The notes under the pieces: model-generated | What the model saw: the letters and a program-made list of their open reading frames with translations, nothing else | Databases searched by the model: none | Told to the model about the DNA's origin: nothing | From: Bacteroidales bacterium UBA2287 | GTDB taxonomy: Bacteria; Bacteroidota; Bacteroidia; Bacteroidales; Tenuifilaceae | DNA: 64,000 nt | Direction of reading: 5' to 3' | Assembly (NCBI GenBank): GCA_002345675.1 | Contig: DDWL01000039.1 | Span: 3,617-67,616, forward strand | Part shown: positions 50,637 to 60,506 of the stretch, in pieces | Position numbering within the stretch: position 1 is the first letter of the stretch | Layout: each line of letters begins with the position of its first letter | Program-made: the position numbers and the translations under genes

Positions 50637-51971
50637 TTACTTGTCGCTTAATATCCCCGACAAATTTCCCATCAACTTCATCAGTTCTATTTCGGCAAGT
50701 TGGGCATTTGCCTGAGCAGTAATAAGCCTATAGCGAGCATTTAGCAATCGGTTTTGGTCTTCCCGCAGCTCAAGATCCGATATGGCTCCTAACCTATACC
50801 TTTCCCATGCAATTTCGGAGTTTCGAACGGCCAGTTCAACCGATTTCTGCTCTACTTGCAATAATTCCAGCGCCAAGCTTAACTCGTTGGTTAGCCTGTA
50901 GGCTATGGTTTGAAGTCGTAACGCCAAATCCTCGGCTTGCAATCTTCGATTATCGGCTGTTAACGAGGCATTCCGAATTCTTCGATTTACATTAAACCCG
51001 TTAAAAAGTGTAATGGAGGCTCCAATTCCAGCCGCTGGACCAAGTGTGTTGAAAAGTGTTGTTTGCCCTTGGGGTGTTGATGTACGCGAGAAGTTATACG
51101 CTCCAAACAAGTTTACCTGTGGCATACGTTGCGCTTTTTGCTCTCGCTCCTCAAGTTCGGCTATTCGAATTTGAACGTTTGCGTTTTGCATCTCGAGGTT
51201 CTCGTTCGACAGCTTCGACATAACTTCAACATAATTCCAAGGCTTTGGAATTTTAAACCCAGCATTAGCAACAAGCGAACTTTCTGGAGCACGACCCATT
51301 AGTCTGTTAAGCTCCGCTTTCAGATTGGCAACAGTAAGTTTTTGCTTAAGCGCCAAAGCGCTATCGGCACGAAAGTCGACCCGAGCCTGCATTGCAAGCA
51401 GCTCACTTCCAGCTCCAATTCTACTCTTTTCGCTTGCGATATTCATACGTTTTGCCGATAGTTCCTGCTGTTCCTCGTACCATTTCTGCAACTTTTCGCT
51501 TTGCGTTAGTGCGTAGTAGGTTTGCGCAATATTTGCAATGGCATCTTCAACCTCCATTTTAAGGTAAAGGTCGCCCTGTTGAAAAAGCATAACCAAACGT
51601 TCTTTCCGCGCAAACATTGCAAACCCATCGAAAACGGTCCACGAAAGTTGAACGCCTGCAGTTAATGCGTGTGTTGGGTAGAGTGCCGAGGAGGAGGAAG
51701 TGCCATCGGCATAGTCGATATCCCTATTGTAAAAGCTGCTACTCTGATTTGCATTCAAATCGGCACGTGGCAGCATTCCAGCGTTTCCTGCAGTGCTATT
51801 GTTCTTCGAAATTTCTAAATTATTGCGAGCAATTCGAATCGAAAAGCTGCGCTCGAGCCCAATGGAAATAGCATCGAAAAGCGAAAGCGTATCCTGCGCC
51901 TGAGTGTTGCTAAACTGGAAAACGCTTGCAAGCACCAATGTTAAAACTAAAACCAAATTACTCCTTTGCAT
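50637..51971 (-). CDS. TolC-type outer-membrane efflux protein
   Basis: 444 aa from the ATG at 51971 (51986 is an alternative start five residues earlier). Signal peptide ends TQAQ. Residues 30-440 show two copies of the TolC coiled-coil pattern; EREQKAQRMPQVNL and LSLALELLQVEQKSVELAVRNSE are typical. It is the outer-membrane exit channel. The gene begins inside the last 14 nt of the RND permease gene and ends the efflux operon. Confidence 0.92.
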   Translation of the reverse strand: MQRSNLVLVLTLVLASVFQFSNTQAQDTLSLFDAISIGLERSFSIRIARNNLEISKNNSTAGNAGMLPRADLNANQSSSFYNRDIDYADGTSSSSALYPTHALTAGVQLSWTVFDGFAMFARKERLVMLFQQGDLYLKMEVEDAIANIAQTYYALTQSEKLQKWYEEQQELSAKRMNIASEKSRIGAGSELLAMQARVDFRADSALALKQKLTVANLKAELNRLMGRAPESSLVANAGFKIPKPWNYVEVMSKLSNENLEMQNANVQIRIAELEEREQKAQRMPQVNLFGAYNFSRTSTPQGQTTLFNTLGPAAGIGASITLFNGFNVNRRIRNASLTADNRRLQAEDLALRLQTIAYRLTNELSLALELLQVEQKSVELAVRNSEIAWERYRLGAISDLELREDQNRLLNARYRLITAQANAQLAEIELMKLMGNLSGILSDK

Positions 51972-54900
51972 CGTCAACTTCAACATTTAAAATATTTGAT
52001 TTTTTAAGGGAAATAAAAGCATACATAGCAGGAATTACGTACAGTGTAAGCAAAAGCGAGAACATTAAACCGCCAACAATGGTAATACCCATCGAAACAC
52101 GGCTTGTTGATGCTTCGCCCAAGGCGAGTGCAATGGGAAGGGCACCAAAAACTGTTGCCATACTGGTCATAAGTATTGGTCGAAGTCGTTGCCCTGCAGC
52201 CTCAATTACTGCAGGAATTTTATCGTACCCCTTCAGCTTTTTCTGATTGGCAAATTCGACTATAAGTATTCCGTTTTTGGTTACAATTCCAATTAAAACT
52301 ATAATTCCAATTTGGCTAAAAATATTCATTGTTTGGCTAAATATGTAAAGCGACAGCAGTGCCCCCAACAGCGCCAGTGGCACAGTGAACATTATTATAA
52401 GTGGATCGCGGTAGCTTTCGAACTGAGCTGCAAGGGTGAGGTAAACCAAAACCAATGCAAAAATAAATGCGAAGTAAAGGCTACCCGAGCTCTCTTCGAA
52501 CTGCTGCGATATACCCGTTAGCGTGGTTGCAAAAGTATCGTCGAGTTCCTTGTCTGCAATTTCACGCATAGCTTCAATGCCCTGACCAAGTGTTACTCCA
52601 GGTGCTGTTGAAGCGCTAAACGTTGCTGCAACGTAACGGTTGTAACGGTAAAGCTGCGGCGGTGTGCTCTCCTCGTAAATTCGAATTAAGTTGCCGAGTT
52701 CAACAAGTTCGCCAACATTACTGCGTATATAAATTCCCGTTAAATCGGACGGATCGTCGCGGTACTGCCGCTCGGCTTGACCAATAACTTGATACTGCTT
52801 ACCATTTCGAATGAAAAAGCCGTAGCGTTGTCCCGAAAAGTAAAGCTGAAGGGCTTCGGCAATATCCCAAACGGTAACACCCGAAGCACGCGCCTTATTC
52901 CTGTCGATTTCGACCCTAATTTCGGGTTTGTTAAACTTTAGGTTTAGGTCGACAACCTGAAAACGTGGATCGGATTGGGCGCTCTCCATAAAACTGGGGA
53001 TAACCCGTTTTAGCTTCTCGAAATTTTGAGCCTGAACAACAAACTGAACAGGCAAACCACCTCCACGACCAGCACGAATGGTCTGATCCTGTGTAACAAA
53101 CGAACGGGCAAAGGTTTGGTTACGGAGAAATATCGAAAGTTCGTCGGCAATATCCTGCTGCGATCGTTTCCTCTCGTTGGGTTCGGTTAAAAGCAAACGA
53201 ACAAATCCACTGTTGGTCGATCCTGACCAGCCAGGCGAAGTAACTGCTACTATTGCCTTTCGCTCGCTAATAGTGTCGACATAGTTTACAATGTTCGAAA
53301 TGTACTCGTCCATTTTTTCGTACGAAGTACCCTCGGGTGCTGTAGCCGAAATGGAAAGCCTGCTTTTATCCTCGAGTGGAGCCAATTCCGAAGGAATAGC
53401 GCTGCCAATGAGAAAAATTGCAGCAAACGAAACGGCAATAACAATAAGGGCAATCCACCGTTTGCGAATAAAACTGGTTAACGAACGCTCGTAGCCATTC
53501 GAAAGCCAAGTAAAAAATTTACCAATAGACGTTGCAATTCTACCCTCCTTATGCTTGTGCGACAGAATACGAGTGCTCATCATAGGTGTTAGCGTAAGCG
53601 ATACAAACGAAGAAATTACTACTGCACCTGCCAAAACAATTCCAAATTCTCTGAAAAGTCGACCCGTAATACCCTCGAGAAAAACAATGGGTAGAATTAC
53701 AGCCACAAGTGTTACGGTTGTTGATATTACCGCAAAGAAAATCTCCTTAGTACCCTCGTGCCCTGCCTGAATGGGATCCATTCCCTTTTCAATTTTCGAG
53801 TAAATATTTTCGAGCACAACAATGGCATCGTCAACCACCAAACCTGTTGCCAGCACAATTCCCAGTAACGTTAAAATATTTATGGAGTAATCCATAAAGT
53901 ACATTATAAAGAACGAGCCAACCAGCGAAATTGGAATGGCAATCATAGGTATTAGCGTGGTTCGCCAGCTTCGAAGGAAAAAGAATATTACAATTACAAC
54001 CAGTATAAAGGCTAAAAGAATGGTTTCCTGAACTTCGGTAATTGCTTTTCGAATAGAAGTTGTGGTATCAATTGCATACCCAACTTTTAAATCCTCGGGT
54101 AACTCCGACTCCAGCTGCTTTACACGCTTATAAATTTCGTCGGCAATGCTAATATAGTTTGTCCCGGGCTGCGGATTTATGGCAATTCCAATTTGAGGAA
54201 TCCCTCCTGTTCCGCGCATTAGTGTTCGCTCATTTTCGGGGGCAAGTTCGGCTCGACCAACATCGGAAAGGCGAACCTGTGTGCCGTTTACCTGCTTAAT
54301 TATAAGATTATTGAAATCGGCTTCGCTTTCCAAGCGACTAAGCGTACGAATTGACAACTCGGTGTAGTAGCCTTCAATTCTGCCCGTGGGCAGCTCAATA
54401 TTTTCACGACTTAATGAGTTTCGAATGTCGGATGGTGTAATGCCATAAGCTGCAAGCTTTTTGGGGTCGAGCTGTAGGCGCATCGAGTAACGCTTTTCGC
54501 CCCAAATTCGAACTTCGCTAACCCCGTTAATAGTTTGGAGAACCTCCTTAAAAACGTTATTTCCAATATCCGAAAGTTCTAAAAGATTTCGCTTATCGCT
54601 TTGTAATGTGAGCACCAAAATGGTTTCGGAGCTGGCATCGGCTTTTGTAACTATAGGCGGATCGACATCGGGAGGCAAGCTGCGCATTGCACGCGAAACG
54701 CGGTCGCGAACGTCGTTTGTAGCATCGTCCATATCCATTCCAAGTTCAAATTCAACCGAAATGGAGCTACGCCCATCGGCACTGGTTGACGAAAGCGACT
54801 TAATTCCAGCAATTCCGTTAATCGACGACTCTAACGGCTCAGTAATTTGAGCCTCAATAACATTGGCATTTGCTCCAACGTAACTTGTACTAACCGAAAC

Positions 54901-55032
54901 AATTGGCGGGTCGACGCTTGGATACTCGCGAACGCCAAGATAGTTAAACCCCACAACGCCAAACAGCACTATCACAATTGACATTACTGAGGCAAGAACG
55001 GGGCGATTTATACTGACTGATGAGAGATTCAT
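51958..55032 (-). CDS. RND efflux permease (HAE-1/AcrB family)
   Basis: 1024 aa, the usual size. Twelve membrane helices with the two large periplasmic loops. Proton-relay motif GLVVDDAIVVLENI (helix 4), the NIFSQIGIIVLIGIVTKNGILIVEF segment (helix 10-11) and the N-terminal PVLASVMSIVIVLFG and VREYPSVDPPIVSVST match AcrB-type pumps that export drugs, bile acids or similar. It lies 15 nt after the adaptor gene. Confidence 0.96.
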   Translation of the reverse strand: MNLSSVSINRPVLASVMSIVIVLFGVVGFNYLGVREYPSVDPPIVSVSTSYVGANANVIEAQITEPLESSINGIAGIKSLSSTSADGRSSISVEFELGMDMDDATNDVRDRVSRAMRSLPPDVDPPIVTKADASSETILVLTLQSDKRNLLELSDIGNNVFKEVLQTINGVSEVRIWGEKRYSMRLQLDPKKLAAYGITPSDIRNSLSRENIELPTGRIEGYYTELSIRTLSRLESEADFNNLIIKQVNGTQVRLSDVGRAELAPENERTLMRGTGGIPQIGIAINPQPGTNYISIADEIYKRVKQLESELPEDLKVGYAIDTTTSIRKAITEVQETILLAFILVVIVIFFFLRSWRTTLIPMIAIPISLVGSFFIMYFMDYSINILTLLGIVLATGLVVDDAIVVLENIYSKIEKGMDPIQAGHEGTKEIFFAVISTTVTLVAVILPIVFLEGITGRLFREFGIVLAGAVVISSFVSLTLTPMMSTRILSHKHKEGRIATSIGKFFTWLSNGYERSLTSFIRKRWIALIVIAVSFAAIFLIGSAIPSELAPLEDKSRLSISATAPEGTSYEKMDEYISNIVNYVDTISERKAIVAVTSPGWSGSTNSGFVRLLLTEPNERKRSQQDIADELSIFLRNQTFARSFVTQDQTIRAGRGGGLPVQFVVQAQNFEKLKRVIPSFMESAQSDPRFQVVDLNLKFNKPEIRVEIDRNKARASGVTVWDIAEALQLYFSGQRYGFFIRNGKQYQVIGQAERQYRDDPSDLTGIYIRSNVGELVELGNLIRIYEESTPPQLYRYNRYVAATFSASTAPGVTLGQGIEAMREIADKELDDTFATTLTGISQQFEESSGSLYFAFIFALVLVYLTLAAQFESYRDPLIIMFTVPLALLGALLSLYIFSQTMNIFSQIGIIVLIGIVTKNGILIVEFANQKKLKGYDKIPAVIEAAGQRLRPILMTSMATVFGALPIALALGEASTSRVSMGITIVGGLMFSLLLTLYVIPAMYAFISLKKSNILNVEVDDAKE

Positions 55033-55047
55033 AGGGAAAAAGAGTTA

Positions 55048-56103
55048 TTACTTCGACACATTAACCGATATGGGCATTCCTTGTCGAACCTGAATTAAAC
55101 CCGACACCAAAAGGGTGTCGTTGGGCTGAATACCCGATATAATTTCAACTTCGGTGGCAGTTCGTACGCCAATTTCAACCTTTTGAAAAAAGGCTTTCCC
55201 GCCACGAGCTAAAACTACCGATTGCCCACCTAAAACTGGAACCAATGCGTGCGGTGGAATTATAATGGTTTTGCTGTTGGTGTTCATTTGTAGGTTTACC
55301 CTTGCAAACGACCCTGCAATTAGTTTCCCCTTTGGATTTTGCACCATTGCCCTTACTTTTAGGGAGCGAGTAGCCTGATCGATAATTGGATCGAAGGCAT
55401 AAATGGTAGCATCGTGAAGTATAGGATTGTAACCAAGCGAAAATGTTGCTTTTACGCCTTTTTCAATACCTAAAGCGTAACGCTCGGGAACCGAAAACTC
55501 AAGTTTTAAAGGGTTATCCTGAACTAACTTGGCAAGAATAGTATTGGCACCAACAAAAGCCCCAGGGCTTACATACCTAAGTCCAATAGTTCCATCGAAT
55601 GGAGCACGAACCTCCGACTTTTCAATTTGTGCCTTCGATTGTAAAATATCCGATTTCAATCCATCAACCTTATTCTCTGCAACATCGAGTTCCTGCTGGC
55701 TAATGGCATTTATCTCTTTTAGGCGAGCCTTTCGGTCATAGTCTTCCTTTGCCAGTTTCAAATCAATTTCGAGCTTCGATAGGCGAGCGCGAATCTCATT
55801 GTCGTTTACCCTTGCCAAAAGTTGCCCTTTCGAAACCCGCTTGCCTTCTTCAATATTAAGTTCAACAAGTTTACCAGTATTTTCGGCTTTAAGGTCAACC
55901 TCTTCCGAAGGAAAAAGTGTGCCAGTTACTGTAATATTTTGGTCGAGGGTAACCTCTTGAATAACAATAGCATCGACAGTTAATCCTCGCTGCCCACCCT
56001 TGCTCGATTCAGCAGTAGGTTTACTTTCGCTACTACCACAACTTACTGCCAAAACCAATAATAAAGTACCAATTGCAAATTTTTGTAATGAAATTGTTGC
56101 CAT
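55048..56103 (-). CDS. RND periplasmic adaptor (membrane-fusion) lipoprotein
   Basis: 351 aa. Lipobox LLLVLAVSCGSS (Cys near 22). Lipoyl-like barrel EVDLKAENTGKLVELNIEEGKRVSKGQLLARV, alpha-hairpin at about 105-150, VRAPFDGTIGLRYVSPGAFV (second half of the lipoyl domain) and beta-barrel domain at 190-270. First gene of the adaptor, permease, outer-membrane channel operon. Confidence 0.95.
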   Translation of the reverse strand: MATISLQKFAIGTLLLVLAVSCGSSESKPTAESSKGGQRGLTVDAIVIQEVTLDQNITVTGTLFPSEEVDLKAENTGKLVELNIEEGKRVSKGQLLARVNDNEIRARLSKLEIDLKLAKEDYDRKARLKEINAISQQELDVAENKVDGLKSDILQSKAQIEKSEVRAPFDGTIGLRYVSPGAFVGANTILAKLVQDNPLKLEFSVPERYALGIEKGVKATFSLGYNPILHDATIYAFDPIIDQATRSLKVRAMVQNPKGKLIAGSFARVNLQMNTNSKTIIIPPHALVPVLGGQSVVLARGGKAFFQKVEIGVRTATEVEIISGIQPNDTLLVSGLIQVRQGMPISVNVSK

Positions 56104-56171
56104 ACGAATATCAATTTAAATAAAAGTGTTTATACCTTAAAACCTTAATCTATTTAAAACTCATTGTCTCT

Positions 56172-56198
56172 CGCAGATTGCGCAGATAACGCAGAAGA
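56172..56198. repeat. CGCAGATNN nonamer array
   Basis: Three consecutive 9-bp units CGCAGATTG, CGCAGATAA and CGCAGAAGA. The same pattern of fixed word plus variable spacer is seen in the heptamer arrays and CTTTGTG repeats. Confidence 0.75.
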
Positions 56199-56428
56199 TT
56201 AGCATTTAAAATAACTCTCTGCGTAAATCCCTGTCTGCCGAAAGCCAAGAGCGGGAACAGCGAGAAATTAAAAATCGCACTTTCTTCCTTGCAGATTTAA
56301 GGCTATATAAAAACAAGTCAATGTAGGACAATGTTCGAAACGTAAGGTTTAGGCGAAATTAATTTAAATTCAACAAGTATGTTAGGATTTATAGTAAAAA
56401 AGCTAATCAATGTTCAACCCTTTTTCCA

Positions 56429-56436
56429 TAACTTTG
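56429..56436 (+). promoter_or_regulatory. -7 promoter element TAACTTTG
   Basis: Exact TAnnTTTG match 46 nt upstream of fhs. Confidence 0.5.
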
Positions 56437-56482
56437 TTTAGTGTATAGTTTTTCGAACTCAAACAACTAAAATATAAGCTAT

Positions 56483-58153
56483 ATGAAGTCAGATATTGAA
56501 ATTGCCCAAAGCAATAAAATGAAGCCTATTGTTGAAATTGCTGAGAAATTAGGAATTCCACAGGACGAATTGGAACTATACGGAAAATACAAGGCAAAAA
56601 TCCCCTTACGTTTTATCGACGAAGAAAAGGTTAAGAAATCGAAACTTATTCTTGTAACTGCAATTACTCCAACCCCAGCAGGAGAGGGAAAAACAACCAC
56701 ATCGATTGGATTAGCACAGGCTCTAAATTTAATTGGAAAAAAAACAACAGTAGTACTTCGCGAACCATCGTTGGGGCCAGTGTTTGGAATTAAAGGAGGT
56801 GCTGCTGGTGGTGGCTATTCGCAAGTTGTTCCAATGGAAGATATAAATCTCCATTTTACTGGCGACCTTTCGGCAGTTGAAAAGGCTCATAACCTACTTG
56901 CAGCGCTTATCGATAACAATATTCAATTAAAAGAAGGAAACCTTGGAATCGACCCTCGAACCATTGAATGGAAACGTGTAATGGATATGAATGAGCGTTC
57001 GTTAAGAGACATTATAATTGGACTTGGTGGTGCGAAAGAAGGCGTTCCACGCGAATCGGGATTTAACATTACTGCAGCCTCGGAGGTAATGGCAACCCTT
57101 TGTGTATCGAAAGATTTAATGGATTTAAAGCAGCGACTTGGAAATATTTTTGTTGGCTACACCTACGACGACAAACCCATTTATGCCCGCGACCTTAAAG
57201 CACAAGGCGCTATGACTGCTCTGCTAAAAGATGCCATAATGCCAAACCTAGTTCAAACCCTCGAGGGAACCCCAGCAATCATCCATGGTGGTCCTTTTGC
57301 AAATATTGCCCAAGGCACAAATACTACTATTGCAACTAAAATGGGCCTTTCGTTAAGCGAATATGTTGTAACCGAAGCAGGTTTTGCCAGTGAACTGGGT
57401 GCCGAAAAATTCTTCGATATAAAATCGCAGTATGGCGATTTAAAAACCAATGCAGTTGTTATTGTAGCAACAATTCGCGCTCTAAAGTATCACGGTGGTG
57501 CCAAACTTTCGAGCCTTAAGAACGAGGATTTAGTATCGCTCGAAAAGGGTTTCGAAAATCTCGATAAGCATATCGAAAATATGAAATACTTTGGATTTAG
57601 GCCTGTAATTGCAATTAACCGATTCGATACCGACACTACAGCCGAAATTGAACTGCTTACAAAACATTGCCAAACGCAAAACGTTGTTGTTGCCCTTAAC
57701 GAATCGTGGGGTAAGGGTGGCGAAGGTGCTGTTGAGTTGGCGCAAAAAGTTGTTGAGGCGGTTAACAATTGTACCGATTGCTTTAGACCCCTTTACGAAC
57801 TTTCGTGGTCGTTCGAAAAGAAAATTGAGACCATTTGCACAAAAATGTACGGCGCCGATCACGTTGAATACACCGTTAAAGCAAAGCAACAACTCGAGAA
57901 AATTGAAAAACTTGGTTTGGGAAATCTTGCAGTTTGCATAGCAAAAACCCAAAAATCGCTTTCCGACGACCAGTATAAAAAAGGGAGACCACGTGGTTTT
58001 ACCGTAAAAATTAGGGAAATTGAACTCTCGTCGGGTGCAGGTTTTATTGTTCCTATTGCTGGAACTATAATGCGAATGCCCGGATTACCAACAAAACCTG
58101 CTGCCGAAATTATTGATATTGATGAAAATGGTGTGATTACAGGACTATTTTAG
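56483..58153 (+). CDS. fhs: Formate--tetrahydrofolate ligase
   Basis: 556 aa, full length. P-loop TAITPTPAGEGKTTTSIGLAQ near residue 60, LREPSLGPVFGIKGGAAGGG, VPMEDINLHFTG and the C-terminal TIMRMPGLPTKPAAEII. It makes 10-formyl-THF from formate, THF and ATP in one-carbon metabolism. Stand-alone, with its own promoter and terminator. Confidence 0.98.
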   Translation: MKSDIEIAQSNKMKPIVEIAEKLGIPQDELELYGKYKAKIPLRFIDEEKVKKSKLILVTAITPTPAGEGKTTTSIGLAQALNLIGKKTTVVLREPSLGPVFGIKGGAAGGGYSQVVPMEDINLHFTGDLSAVEKAHNLLAALIDNNIQLKEGNLGIDPRTIEWKRVMDMNERSLRDIIIGLGGAKEGVPRESGFNITAASEVMATLCVSKDLMDLKQRLGNIFVGYTYDDKPIYARDLKAQGAMTALLKDAIMPNLVQTLEGTPAIIHGGPFANIAQGTNTTIATKMGLSLSEYVVTEAGFASELGAEKFFDIKSQYGDLKTNAVVIVATIRALKYHGGAKLSSLKNEDLVSLEKGFENLDKHIENMKYFGFRPVIAINRFDTDTTAEIELLTKHCQTQNVVVALNESWGKGGEGAVELAQKVVEAVNNCTDCFRPLYELSWSFEKKIETICTKMYGADHVEYTVKAKQQLEKIEKLGLGNLAVCIAKTQKSLSDDQYKKGRPRGFTVKIREIELSSGAGFIVPIAGTIMRMPGLPTKPAAEIIDIDENGVITGLF

Positions 58154-58185
58154 TAATTACTTCTTTAAAAACAGAAGTGAATTGA

Positions 58186-58229
58186 CGCCCTAAAAAGTAG
58201 AATTACTCTTTATTAGAGCGCTTTTTTTT
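58186..58229 (+). terminator. Terminator after fhs
   Basis: CGCCCTAA ... TTAGAGCG with one mismatch and a 19-nt loop, followed by eight T. Confidence 0.75.
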
Positions 58230-58326
58230 CTGAAAGCTTGGATTTTAAACCAAACTCAATTTTCAATATCTATACTTGAATTTCTGCTAATTTCTACTTT
58301 TTAAAACAAAACTCAACCCTATAAAA

Positions 58327-60435
58327 ATGAACAAAAATAAAGCAATGCTGCTATCAGCAGCTGTTCTATTTATTCTTTCGGGGTGCTCATTTTCGCCAAA
58401 ACCCCCTATTGCAAAGCAAGAACCCTACGAACTGGTTAAGTTCGGCGATACTCGGATTGATCCCTACTTTTGGATGAATAAACGCGACTCGCAAGATGTA
58501 ATTTCGTACCTAAATGCCGAAAACGACTACACCAATGCAGTAATGCAGTCGACCGAAGAACTTCAGGCGCAGCTCATTACTGAAATGCGTTCGCGCATTA
58601 AGGAAGACGATATTAGTGTTCCCGATTTTGAAAATGGCTACTTTTACTACACTCGCTACGAAGAAGGGAAAGAGTACCCAATTCATTGCCGTAAAAAGGG
58701 TTCACTCGAAGCCCCCGAGGAAGTTATGCTAAATGTTAATGAACTTGCCGAAGGGTACACTTACTTCTCAGCAACTGGGCTAAATGTTTCAACTAACAAC
58801 AATATTTTATCTTATGGTGCCGATACGGTAAGTCGTCGCCAGTACACAATTTACTTTAAAGACTTAACAACAGGCAAACTGCTCGACACAAAAATATCGA
58901 ATACAAGCGGCTATGCCGTTTGGGCAAACGATAACCAAACCGTTTTTTACTCGGTTAAAGACGAATCGCTTAGGCCTTACCAAATTTATCGACACCAAAT
59001 TAGCAACAGCCTATCGAGCAGCGACGAGTTAGTTTACGAGGAAAACGATGAAACCTATGTTGCTTATGTTTCCAAATCGAAGTCAAACGCTTACCTGTTC
59101 TTTGGCTCGTCGAGCACCATGAGCGACGAGTACCACTTTATCGACGCAAACAAGCCATACTCAAAACTTCAGGTTATTCAACCCCGCGAACGTGGCTTGG
59201 AGTATAGCGTCGATCACTTCGAAAGCAATTTCTACATAAGAACCAACCTCGAAGCAATGAACTTTAGGCTGATGAAGGCACCCATTTCAAAACCTTCGAA
59301 GGCTAACTGGACTGAGGTTATTCCTCATCGTATTGATGTTTACCTTTCGGGATTCGAAATTTTTAAAGACTACCTAGTGCTCGACGAGCGCAAGGAAGGG
59401 CTTAAGCAGGTTAAAATTATTGAGTGGAAAGGTGGCAAAGAGCACTACATAAACTTTGGCGAGGAAGTTTACTCGGCATGGATTGGCTACAACCCCGAGT
59501 TTAACACAAACCTAATGCGTTACACTTACACTTCGCTTACAACGCCAACTACAGTTTTCGATTATAATTTGGCCTCACAGGAAAAAACATTGCTAAAGCA
59601 AACCGAAATTCTTGGCGATTTTAAATCGGAAAACTACGAAGCCAAAAGGCTTTGGGCCACTGCAGCCGATGGCGTTAAAGTTCCCATTTCGCTGGTTTAC
59701 CGAAAAGGTATTGAACTTAACGGAAAAAATCCTACACTACAGTACTCTTACGGTTCATACGGTGCATCGACCGACCCTTACTTTAGCTCCAATAAGCTTA
59801 GCCTACTCGACAGAGGTTTTGTTTTTGCAATTGCTCACGTGCGAGGAGGACAAGAACTTGGTCGCCAGTGGTACGAAGATGGGAAATTGCTTAAAAAAAT
59901 AAATACATTCACCGACTTTACTACTTGCTCCGATTACCTTATTGAGCAAAAATATACAAACGCCGAAAACCTTTTTGCCATGGGAGGCAGCGCTGGAGGA
60001 TTGCTTATGGGTGCCATTGCAAACCTTCGCCCCGATTTATATAAAGGTATTATTGCTCAAGTTCCCTTTGTCGATGTGGTTACCACTATGCTCGACAGCT
60101 CAATTCCATTAACAACTGGCGAATACGACGAGTGGGGTAATCCCAACGATTCAACTTACTACTTCTACATGAAATCGTACTCACCATACGACCAAGTTAC
60201 TGCACAAAACTATCCCAATATGCTTATTACCACTGGCTACCACGACTCGCAGGTTCAGTACTTCGAACCAGCAAAGTGGGTTGCCAAGCTGCGTAACACA
60301 AAAACCGACAACAACCTAATTCTGTTTAAAATTAATATGGAAGCAGGTCACGGTGGTGCATCGGGTCGCTTTAAAATGCTCGAAGAGGTTGCCCTTGAGT
60401 ATGCTTTTATGCTAAAACTAGTTGGGAAAAAGTAG
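58327..60435 (+). CDS. Prolyl oligopeptidase-family S9 peptidase lipoprotein
   Basis: 702 aa. Lipoprotein signal with cysteine in FILSGCSFS (residue about 20). Seven-bladed propeller at about 60-430, then alpha/beta hydrolase domain with nucleophile motif FAMGGSAGGLLMG, acid in TTGYHDSQVQYFE, and histidine in EAGHGGASGR; so Ser, Asp, His are all present. Most like oligopeptidase B/S9A of Bacteroidota. It cuts short peptides, here probably on the periplasmic side because of the lipobox. A bidirectional terminator follows. Confidence 0.93.
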   Translation: MNKNKAMLLSAAVLFILSGCSFSPKPPIAKQEPYELVKFGDTRIDPYFWMNKRDSQDVISYLNAENDYTNAVMQSTEELQAQLITEMRSRIKEDDISVPDFENGYFYYTRYEEGKEYPIHCRKKGSLEAPEEVMLNVNELAEGYTYFSATGLNVSTNNNILSYGADTVSRRQYTIYFKDLTTGKLLDTKISNTSGYAVWANDNQTVFYSVKDESLRPYQIYRHQISNSLSSSDELVYEENDETYVAYVSKSKSNAYLFFGSSSTMSDEYHFIDANKPYSKLQVIQPRERGLEYSVDHFESNFYIRTNLEAMNFRLMKAPISKPSKANWTEVIPHRIDVYLSGFEIFKDYLVLDERKEGLKQVKIIEWKGGKEHYINFGEEVYSAWIGYNPEFNTNLMRYTYTSLTTPTTVFDYNLASQEKTLLKQTEILGDFKSENYEAKRLWATAADGVKVPISLVYRKGIELNGKNPTLQYSYGSYGASTDPYFSSNKLSLLDRGFVFAIAHVRGGQELGRQWYEDGKLLKKINTFTDFTTCSDYLIEQKYTNAENLFAMGGSAGGLLMGAIANLRPDLYKGIIAQVPFVDVVTTMLDSSIPLTTGEYDEWGNPNDSTYYFYMKSYSPYDQVTAQNYPNMLITTGYHDSQVQYFEPAKWVAKLRNTKTDNNLILFKINMEAGHGGASGRFKMLEEVALEYAFMLKLVGKK

Positions 60436-60455
60436 TCAAACACCCTTAATAAAAG

Positions 60456-60484
60456 ATCCCGTTTAACCTATTGTTGAACGGGAT
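60456..60484. terminator. Bidirectional terminator between convergent genes
   Basis: ATCCCGTTTAAC and GTTGAACGGGAT (one G-T pair) with flanking A and T runs, between the S9 peptidase and the UbiA gene. Confidence 0.9.
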
Positions 60485-60506
60485 TTTTCGTTTAATTACT
60501 TAGTTT

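Larger units (their letters stand above)
56104..56482. other. Divergent regulatory region with CGCAGATNN repeats
   Basis: About 380 bp between the efflux operon and fhs. It contains CGCAGATTG, CGCAGATAA, CGCAGAAGA in direct order (56172-56198), a further CTCTCTGCG word at 56214-56222, and a -7 element at 56429. No TetR/AraC-type regulator gene lies next to the pump. Confidence 0.6.
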